The notes beneath the pieces are model-generated. The model was not told where the DNA came from and did no database searches. It was given only the letters and a program-made list of their open reading frames with translations. Below, piece after piece: positions 55,560 to 64,000 of a DNA stretch of 64,000 bases; within the stretch, counting starts at the first letter, position 1; every line of letters starts with the position of its first letter. The DNA comes from Trametes villosa. Lineage: Eukaryota > Basidiomycota > Agaricomycetes > Polyporales > Polyporaceae. The stretch is taken from the NCBI GenBank assembly GCA_002964805.2, contig PUDQ02000017.1, positions 248,001-312,000 on the forward strand, in the 5' to 3' direction. Made by a program: the position numbers and the translations under genes.

Positions 55560-57650
55560 ATGACGGATTCCCCCAGCGCCCTCTACCGCTTCCCTCCCAA
55601 GGTACTAAGGGACATATGCCGCGAACTCCTCGCCATCCCTCGGGGCGGTAGCCCCACAGTTGCCGCGCTGGCAGTCACAGCTCGCCTTTTCCACGAACCC
55701 GCACTTGACGTCCTATGGTGCACTATTCCGGACATCGCCGTCCTATTCTATACCCTGCCTGATGAGCTCTACCACACCGCACGGGTTGCAAAAGAAGGGC
55801 GTGTTTTGAATGGCTATAAACGATTTGTGGGTTCAAGCTCCGTCGGATGTTCTGCATGTGCTGAAGCCTCGTTTATGTCATAGCGATTCAACGATGATAT
55901 TCCCAACGGCACCCCCGAGGAATCCCAGCTAGAGCGGTTCTTTGCATATGCTCGGCGCGTCAAAGTGCTCGACTCCGCCACGAACTTCTTCATCTCAGCT
56001 GGGGAGATCAACGCTGCTCCTGGAACATGCGGCATCCTTGCGAAAGTCCTCGGTGCCCGCTCGCTCCTCCCCAACGTGCATGCAATCAACTACATCCGCA
56101 GCGAGGCCACATCCATGAACGTCTTCAGCTGCTTCGACATCCTGTTCGGTCCGAAGCTCGAGAGGCTACGCATACACAGCTACGACTATTCGGACCCCAC
56201 GTACGAGGCGCAGCCACCGTTCATAGACAAATACGAGGGTGTCGTTACCCAGATGCTCAAGAATCTCAAGGTCGTCTCGCCACTGCTGCGGGATGTCGAC
56301 GTCCGCCTGAGTCTGGGTACGGCCCCCGTGGGCCTCACCATGGCCAACACCGTGTGCGGCCTAAAGCACCTCGAACTGCTGAGACTAGGCAGCTGCGATC
56401 TACACCTCACGCCGGCCGCGTTCGTGCACCTCGCACTGCTGCCGAAGTTGGGTACCCTGACGTTCCGCATGCCCGACTCAGAGGCGGACTGGGCGGCCGA
56501 TCTTACCTCACTCGCTGAGACCGGTGACCGTGGCTGCAGGTTCTTCCCCGTCTTGCGGGATCTTTCCATAACGGCGCCCACCTTCGCACTACCCACAAAA
56601 CTGCTTCGCTTTGTAGGGTCTCAATGCCTCACCCGGATTATCATCGCCGCCACGAAGGCCGTACCACGGGACGAAATCGACCCACTCGTCCTCGCCGTCG
56701 CCGCCCTGCAAAGCTCAGGGAGCCTTCACCAAATCTTTCTGCACGCCTTTGAGGATTTGCCAGACCCTGCAGAGGCGAACACAACGACCGGCCATATCCG
56801 TGCACCTCGGCCGATAGGCAGGGCGGCGCTCGAGCCGCTGCTCGTGCTACGCTCCCTCAAGGACCTCCGTGTCAAGTTCCGCTTCCCTTTCGACATCGAC
56901 GATGCCCTCCTGGAAGACTGTGGCAAGGCATGGCCAAAGCTGCGCGAGCTCGCCTTCGGCTGTGACAGTACCTGGGGCATACTCACGGACGCGGACTTCG
57001 ACTCGGAAGGCGACGACGACACCGCGCTAGTCCCGGGGGCGCGTGCGTACGGGGACAACGTGCCGCTGGCGCGCAGACTCCCCGCTGGCCTGGAGGTTGT
57101 CAACGATCTGCTGGCACAGGATGTGCAGGGCTCCCCGGGCCGATGGCGCAGGCCTCGGGCGACGCTCTTCGGGCTGGTCGCGCTCGTACGGCTCTGCCCT
57201 GAGCTCACCACCCTCCAGGTCGAGGTCAGCGCGATCTTCGGTCCGGCGTTCGTCCCTCCAGCCCTCCTGGAGGCCCGTTCGGTGCTTCAGCCGCCATCAT
57301 TCCTCGAGGAGCTCTCCGTCGGGCTGGCCCCCATCGACGACCCGTACGCTGTCGCAGCGTTCCTGTCGGACGTGTTCCCCCACCTCTGCGATCTCAGCTC
57401 AAGCTGGTGGGAATTCGCGGAGAAGATTCGCGGTGAAGAGGTAGACGAAGTCGACGACGACGATGATGGAGACGTGGTGCCCGAATCGTGGTGGTCGGTC
57501 GCGCGCTTGTGCCAGAAGCGGTGGCAGAAGGTGTCGGAACTTATCCCGGGGTTTACGGACGTACGTCAACAGGAGCGTCGGTGGAGGCGGAAGGGGTCGG
57601 GTACTATAGAGGGCGACGTGGGCGACGTGGATACCGGGGAACTCATGTAG
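55560..57650 (+). CDS. F-box-like protein, paralog D, intact
   Basis: Two exons, 55560-55826 and 55884-57650, giving 677 aa. The start MTDSPSALYRFPPKVLRDIC matches the family. The 57-bp intron has a GT donor (GTGGGT) at the family position, joining KRF to RFNDDIPNGTPEESQLERFF. Leucine-rich-like segments (LERLRIHS, LELLRLGSCDLHLTPAAF, LRDLSITAPTF) lead to GLAPIDDPYAVAAFLSD, an acidic run and RRWRRKGSGT. It is more diverged from B and C than they are from each other. Probable SCF substrate adaptor by analogy; target unknown. Confidence 0.88.
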
Positions 57651-57900
57651 CTCGTTAAACAGAGTGTGGATTAAGCGTAACGCGAGCCCATTGCCATCAG
57701 GCCGGCAAATAATAGTACACGGTACAAGACGACGCCCAGTGACCACTCGCGACAACGAAGATGCGAATACATAGCATAGCAGGGAGACTGTACTTCTAGG
57801 CTAGCGCGCCGCGGTGAATTATACAAGCCACGTAAGATACACATTTACAATACCTGGGGCCCGACACCCCTCGCCCAAGCAAGAACCGAACCCCCTAGGA

Positions 57901-60900
57901 TCATTCGACCTTCGCACTCCCGTGTCTGCCCTCCTTCGGCGGCCTCGACGGCGGCTCGGCGCGTCCGGTCTGGCAGTGGAACCTGAAGACGCCGATGGTG
58001 TTCCCGAACCCGGCCACGCAGAAGCCAGGCGTGCTCAAGAACGGCGCCACCCGCGTGAAGTGCAGGCGCGGCACCACGCCCTTCCGCCGCGAAATCCCTG
58101 CGGGCGTAGCAGCCCCGCCCGCGCCGCGCCCCTCTCCGGACTTCCGTCGTCGCGGGGACGGCGCGTCGTGGCTGAGGGCTATCAGAGGTGAGGCCTGCAA
58201 ACGCCCTTCGGCCGGATCGAACGTCCACAGCTCCCACCGCTCCATGGACGCCGCGCTGAGCCCACTCGCATGGTCACCAGCAAGCTGCTGCGCCTTTGGG
58301 TCGTGATTCGTGCGTTTGGCCAACGGCGGGCGCGGCCGCCGGCGGATGCCCACGATCGTGTCGAGCCCGACGTCCCAGCTGCCGCGCTCGACGGTCGCGT
58401 CCGCGACGCGCACGACGACGAGGCTCTGCCAGATCGACGGCTGCGGGTGCGACGCGAGGAAGCTCGACGCGGGCGTGACGTCTTGCGGCCCAATCGGCGT
58501 CTCGTACTCGTAGTAGTCGGCGTTGTTCAGGAAGAACGTCTCCGAGGCGCGCCGGAGGCCGTCCTTTTCCGACGCACGTCGTGAGTGCACGCCGTGCCCA
58601 GAGACAGGGAAGTCGCTGGGAGGTGTGGATGATACGGAGGGCATGCGGGAACGCGCCCGCGGGGTGTTGGAGCCGGACCCGACCGACGCACTGCTCCCGC
58701 TCCTCGAGCGTAGGGTGAGCAGACTAGAGCGCGGTGCTTGCTGCGGGAGGTTGCGCGGACACGAGCACCTTCGCGTCGGCAGAGTCAAGTACGCCCGGTA
58801 GAACTGGACGATGTGGCCGACGGAGAACGTGATCGAGAAGTTCTCGATTGGGAGCTCGCCGCACGTCGTGCACGTCGTCGTGTTCACCGGCGAGATCTTC
58901 AGGCTGCCGATGTCCCCGAACGGGCCCTCCAGGATGAACAGGCACTCGCGCGTGTCCACGTCCCACAGCGAGATCGCGCCCGCCTGCGTGGCTGCGCCGA
59001 CGATCGTCCGCTTCGCGCCGTCGAGCTCGACACTGCATATATGCGCCCGCGCGACGAGATCGGCAGGGTTGCCGGCGGAGATAGCGCACTCGCCCGCGAA
59101 GACGGGGTTCGCGCGCTCGACGTTGCACAGCTCCAGCATCCCGTCATCGAGGCAGAAGCCGACGAGCAGGCGACCGTCCGCCTGGATCGGGAGCAGCATG
59201 GACTTCATGACGGAGGCGGCGCGTGAGGGGGTAACGTAGCGGGGGTTGGCGACGGACAAGACGTCCCACTCGACGACCGAGCCGTTCTCGTACGCCGCGT
59301 AGAGGTGGCATGCGAGCTCGCTTGCATCCGTAGCCCGCCCAGACGACGTGCTAGCTGGAATCTTGACGGGCCCGGTGAAATAGATAGCGGTCGTGCCAGA
59401 GGTGAGGTGCTCCAGGTGGAAGAGTGGTAGCGGCTTGATTTGATCCTTGCCAATGAGGAACACCGCGATGGCCCCTGAACCGGTCCCCACAGCGCAGATG
59501 TCCCCGGTGTCGTTCACAGCTACGGCAGTGAGCGTTGTTGAGGCCGAAGGGGTACTGGTGCCTCCGAGCAGGAAGCTGGAGGTATCCACAGCCACGTGCG
59601 ACTGGGAGTCCGTCCGCCAGATCACGAACTCGTTCTGCAAGCCCACAGTTGCGAGGACCTTTCCGTCTCGACTCGTGGCAATGAGGTCCACGTCCGTGGC
59701 GAACGCCCGCGGGAGGGTGCTGAAGGATATTGAGTTTTCGACAGAGGAGGGTTCTTCCGCAGGAGGGGACTCGGGCTCAGCGGCATGGCGTTGCGCTTCG
59801 AGGAGCTCTGCATCCTTGAGCAGGTAGAGCAGCAGGCCGTAGAGCACCCCAGTAGTGGTCGTAATCGGCATAACGAAGAACTTTAGTAGCCACATTATCG
59901 GGCGCGTAGTCCGACTCCATAAGCGGGACATACGCGAGAGGCGCGGGCGGGCGTGCTTGTCGCTGTCAGCGGTGAACTCATCGAGCCGCTGGTTAGGTTC
60001 GCTATCGCCTAGGACGAGTATCGTTGGTGACTCCAAACGGAGGTGAATTAGGGGGTCGCCCGAGGGGTTGAGGACCTGCCATATTCGCTCTGCAGAGGAG
60101 ACGTTGTCTGACGGGGCTACGTGAGTCTTCGAGAGCTGAGAAAGGGGGTTGCGCGGAGACTGGGGCTTCGCCGCCTGGTTGCTCCCAACTGCTTGCGGAG
60201 AGGTTGCATAGTAGAGTGTCGCGGTTATGGCCAGCAGCTAGAGCAGAGTTACACAGGTGTCCATGAAGAAGACCATATCAGAACTTACTAGCAGAAGACT
60301 TATGTTCTTCGCGGGCCTGCCACGGATGAGTCCCTGCAGCGTAGCCCAAAGCGAACCTGCCTTCGTCCGAGACGGTTGCGCTGTCGTCTTCCGCGGGTCA
60401 GTGATGACCGTCGGGGTCAGACTTGCGTTCTGACGTAAGAGTTCATCGAGCTGCTCTAACTATCAGCTGCCTGTCCTGCGGAAGGCACAGAGCAAACCTT
60501 ACCTCCAGACGTTGTATATCAATAGACACAACCGTGACGAAGAACGTGTGGACCAGGAACCAGTGGGCCACGAGGACGACGATCGAGAACGCGCAGAACT
60601 GTCGGATCGCGCCCGTGGACAGTCCTGCAATGACGCCGAGCACGGCGTTATAGGACACCACCTTGAGCGTGTTGGACGTCCCGGCGCGACTCAGTCCTTG
60701 TGCGATGCGTTCCTTCACAGGTAAGGAGATGGACGTCCTCACCACAGCATCGACCTGCCGCGACTGTTAGGATTTAGCTGCTATGCGAGAGTCGGCGTCA
60801 CGTACGATGCTGTACATATTCTCGACCCCGATGAATAGGACTATCATGGGGAAGACTTCCAAGGGCACCATCGTCACCCGGAAGCCGACCAGGGCGCAGA

Positions 60901-62030
60901 CACTGACACTCGTAATCGTGCTGACAACGATCTCAACGATGCCGGTGAATGCGAGACCCAGTCGTGAGTGCACCATGTCCATCCGCCGGAACAATCGGAA
61001 GCAGTAGACTGCGAAGGCGGTGTATGTGCCGTAGGAGAAGAGGGATAGGACAGATAGGTGGCCGCGCAGAGACACGTTCTTCTGGTACTATGCCGACTGT
61101 CAGTAAAGCTGGTGGGGGATTTAGGGTCACTCAACTCACCTCCAGCGCAATGAGGTGAGGCTCCTGCGCCAGTACGACCAGTTCGCCGGCAGAGCCGCCA
61201 GCATCCTCGAGCGCGTGCAGCCACTGGAAGCGCCGCTCCTTTCCGAAGCAGTCGTTCTCCGGGAAGAAGTATGTCAGCACGAGGAACATTGCGGCGTCAA
61301 AGTGGTTCGATGTCGGGTCACGCAGCTCGCGCCCTGCCAGTACCATCTCCGGCGTGATCGGCACCCCGGATACAGAGATGTTCTGGGACAGATTGAGCGT
61401 ATCCAGGATGTTGTCGTCGGCCACGAGAGCCCGCTCGTCCCAGTCCCAGAACGCAGAGGGGCTGAGGGAGAAGCACGAGCCCTGCCGGGTGCGCAGACAC
61501 GGGATGCCGCGGGCTGCCATGGCGTCGGCGATACGGCGCTCGAGCTTCAGCGTGGCGAGAAGCGTGCTCTTATCGAGTGCTCCGAACACGTCTTCGGGGG
61601 AGACCGCGCCGACCAGGACACGTTCCTCGCGCAAGATGCCCTCCATGCCACAGCGTGCCCGGGCTACCGAGTCGGCTCTGACACGAAGCGCGGGATCCCC
61701 TTCCCATAGATGTTGCAAGTCATGTTGCGCAAAGTAGCTTGAGATGTCGTCCGGGGTGAGGAAGGAGTCAAGGACGCGAAGGGTGAAGCCGGCGAAGTAC
61801 TGAGTCTGAGAGGAGTAATAGATGGCGATGGCGGGGAAGAGGAGGGAGGTGATCACAACCGAGGAGACGAGAATGAGACGAATCTGATGGGTTGCGCAGT
61901 GACTAGAAGACGTGATGGTGAGACGAAAGTACGCGAGCGAGGTATAGCATACGCACATGCCAAAGCGGTAGAAGAACCTGGTCCCCAGGAGACGTGCACG
62001 CTGCAGTACGGAACCCGGGAGGGTGTACAT
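57901..62030 (-). CDS. scp1: SCAP-type sterol-sensing protein (SREBP escort)
   Basis: Escorts SREBP-type factors and senses sterol in the ER membrane. About 1,200 aa. The start is the ATG at 62028-62030 (MYTLPGSVLQRARLLGTRFF). A first membrane segment (RLILVSSVVITSLLFPAIAI), a luminal loop with NISVSG, then the sterol-sensing domain: LRGHLSVLSLFSYGTYTAF, GLAFTGIVEIVVSTITSVSV, VFPMIVLFIGVENMYSIVRD and a further membrane pair (GVIAGLSTGAIRQFCAFSIV). After a linker and another hydrophobic segment (LLKFFVMPITTTTGVLYGLL) comes a C-terminal WD40-like region (KVLATVGLQNEFVIWR, GAISLWDVDTRECLFIL) that in SCAP binds SREBP. Five or more introns between 60.25 and 62.0 kb. The sequence ends in a basic Ser/Pro-rich stretch and WD-like strands, stop at 57901. 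In fungi this gene belongs to the oxygen/sterol (Sre1) response. Confidence 0.88.
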
Positions 62031-62481
62031 GGCGTCGTCCGACGTCAAAATATTCTCCCCTCTGTACTCTGGCTGATATGTGTTGCCGTGCGTGCGACCA
62101 GCAAGCGTAGATGAAACCTAACGGAGGAGCAGGGGTCAGCAAGGCTACAAGACAATTGAGCACCGGTCCCCTTTCGGTTAGCTTGCACGCTGCTTGCACT
62201 ACTCACGCTATTCGCGACCCCTAGAGAGATCAAACAAGAAAGACGAGCGAAGACAAGACAGCAAGACGAGCAAGGAGCATGACAAGAGCGAAGATGGAGG
62301 GAGGCCTCAAAGCTGCCGTGCGCGCTCTCCGTCCGGGACGGACGCAGCGGCGTAGACGCCAGGAACAGCGCGGCGCACGTGGCAGCGCGCGCGAACTCGT
62401 GCCGGCCTCCGCCGCGCCTCTAGACGCCCAATTATACAGCGTCACGTCCCGTTTAGCGCGACGTACGACTCGTCCTCCAAA
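62031..62481. promoter_or_regulatory. Divergent promoter of SCAP-type gene and PDX1
   Basis: 451 bp between two ATGs. An ATTATACAG sequence near 62431 lies about 50 bp before the PDX1 start and may be its TATA-like element. No sterol-response element was identified by eye. Confidence 0.5.
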
Positions 62482-63660
62482 ATGCACTCCCTCCAGCACG
62501 CATCCAAGGCTGCCCTCCGTGCATCGTCGAGCAAGCGATGTGAGTGCTGCATTTGCATGGCTAAGGAAAATGCACAAGTTGTCTGACGGCAATGAGCAGG
62601 GATGCAGACGACCGCGGCGCGGAACGCGATCTCCAAGTTCGCGATGCCGGCCATGTCGCCCACCATGACGGAGGGCGGCATCGCGTCCTGGAAGAAGGCG
62701 GAGGGAGAGGCGTTTGCGGCTGGCGATGTTCTGCTCGAGATTGTATGTCTTCAACTACCGTCAGCGCGCACGAGTGCTAAAGTTCTTGCCATGCGTAGGA
62801 GACGGACAAGGCCACCATTGACGTCGAGGCGCAGGATGACGGTGTGCTGGGGAAGATTATCGTGCGTGGATTGTTTTCATTGCAGGCTATAGCGCGTTTA
62901 ACTGAACACAACCGCTATACAGGCGCAGGACGGTGCCAAGGGCATCCCCGTGGGCAAGACCATCGCCCTACTCGCGGAGGAAGGCGACGACATCTCCAAC
63001 CTCGAGGTTCCCGCCGACGAGCCCGCCTCCCAATCCCAGCCCCCGTCCAAGCCCTCCCCCGAGCCGTCCGCATCCACGTCCTCCTCGCAGTCGTCCGCGA
63101 CCCCGGCGAAGCCGTCGCACACGACCCCGCCGACCGAGCACCACGTCCCCGAGACGGCGCGCCCGCTCTTCCCATCCGTGCTGCGCCTCATCCAGGAGCA
63201 CCGCATCCCCGGCGGCGACATCGAGAAGATCCCGGGCACGGGCGTGCGCGGGATGCTCACGAAGGGCGACGTCCTCGCGCACCTCGGCCTCGCGTCGTCC
63301 CCGACGGGCACGTTCCGCGAGACCCCCGCGCCGGACGCGAAGACGGACAAGAAGACGGGCGCGGGCGGCGAGAAGAAGGAGGCGGCCGTGCCGCTGGACG
63401 GCGCTGCCATCCGGAGGCTCATCGTGGGCAGCATGCTCGAGGCGTCGACGAAGGCGCGTGCCGCAGCAGGTATGTGCATACGCGACCGTAGGATGTTCGC
63501 GGTCTCTAACATAACATGTGCAGTCCCGAAGGTCACGGCCGACTTCGACTCGATTATTGCGGACTACTTGCCCGCTTCGAAGCCGAAGCCCTCCACCCCT
63601 GCCCCGGTTTCGCCCTCGAAGCCCAAAACCGGTTCTGACTTCATAGACGGGCTGATCTGA
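62482..63660 (+). CDS. PDX1: Pyruvate dehydrogenase complex protein X (E3-binding protein)
   Basis: Mitochondrial matrix protein that anchors dihydrolipoamide dehydrogenase (E3) in the PDH core. Five exons: 62482-62539, 62600-62742, 62799-62861, 62923-63469, 63524-63660, giving 315 aa, as for fungal PDX1. The N terminus MHSLQHASKAALRASSSKR is a typical Arg/Ser presequence. The lipoyl domain follows (FAMPAMSPTMTEGGIASWKK, ETDKATIDVEAQDDG) with the lipoyl-Lys in ETDKA. After a Pro/Ser linker comes the peripheral subunit-binding domain (LFPSVLRLIQEHRIPGGDIE, GTGVRGMLTKGDVLAHLG). There is no E2 acyltransferase domain, which identifies it as protein X and not E2. The C terminus is a short Pro-rich tail, FIDGLI. 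No break. Confidence 0.93.
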
Positions 63661-64000
63661 TGTACTTACTCTGCCGTGCTAATAGACTACCTTACGACGC
63701 TACCTTGCGAACCTGGGGAATATAAGGCCTCTCTTGGGATTCCCAGTCATTTTCATCAGAGATCTGCTCAGTCTGCTCCCGGGTCTTGCCTTACCCGTCC
63801 GCTATGTAGTCTGCTCCTTATCACAATACGTGCGCCCCGGAGGATCACTTCAGGACTCGAGCAAATGCAGCAAGAAATACATTGATCAACTATGGATACA
63901 CGGTAAAATCCCTCCAAGACACGCCCAGCCGATGGGAACACTCCTCACCTACTCTTCGAGGGGCAGGCACTGCCGACTCGTCAGTGGATACCTGTCAGGA
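63661..64000. other. 3' flank of PDX1
   Basis: No gene or repeat seen to the window end. Confidence 0.5.

Overview
The window reads as nuclear DNA of a filamentous basidiomycete, most likely an Agaricomycete of the polypore type (the order is inference). The signs are genes cut by many 50-100 bp GT-AG introns, lineage-expanded F-box and MYND families, a Plavaka-type transposase, a TET/JBP dioxygenase gene and a DUF6532-like gene. All gene models were spliced by eye.

Layout. 1-2189: 3' part of an unrecognised low-complexity gene with a His-rich tract. 3927-6085 (-): glutathione reductase. 6086-9742: long stretch without a recognisable gene. 9743-16544 (-): tandem array of four MYND zinc-finger genes, one of them damaged, with a MITE-like inverted-repeat element between copies. 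16796-21310 (-): membrane-anchored fusion of a WD40-like (PD40/TolB) propeller and an amidohydrolase. 21831-24020 (+): tandem pair of MIF/D-dopachrome-tautomerase-like genes. 24176-25693 (-): F-box protein. 26454-28528 (+): first member of a second F-box-like family, frameshifted. 28529-30661: repeats. 30662-33244 (-) DUF6532-like gene and 33561-35281 (+) F-box-like gene form a divergent pair. 36168-36913 (-): small charged unknown.

38024-44836 is the most striking part. An apparently intact TET/JBP 2-oxoglutarate dioxygenase lies in the same orientation about 400 bp upstream of an apparently intact Plavaka transposase. Next, at 45710-48316, is an element made almost entirely of two inverted arms of about 0.96 kb. 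A decayed double-stranded-RNA-binding-domain gene with a 216-bp tandem duplication follows at 49.2-50.35 kb, then another small inverted-repeat element.

51017-57650 (+): three tandem paralogs of the 26.4 kb F-box-like gene. Two look complete and one has lost about 1 kb internally. 57901-62030 (-): SCAP-type sterol-sensing protein, divergent from 62482-63660 (+), the pyruvate dehydrogenase protein X subunit.

Housekeeping genes (glutathione reductase, SCAP, PDX1) sit at the two ends. The interior is accessory sequence: duplicated protein-interaction genes in different stages of decay, mixed with transposable elements and a DNA-modification enzyme. No tRNA, rRNA or CRISPR array was recognised.
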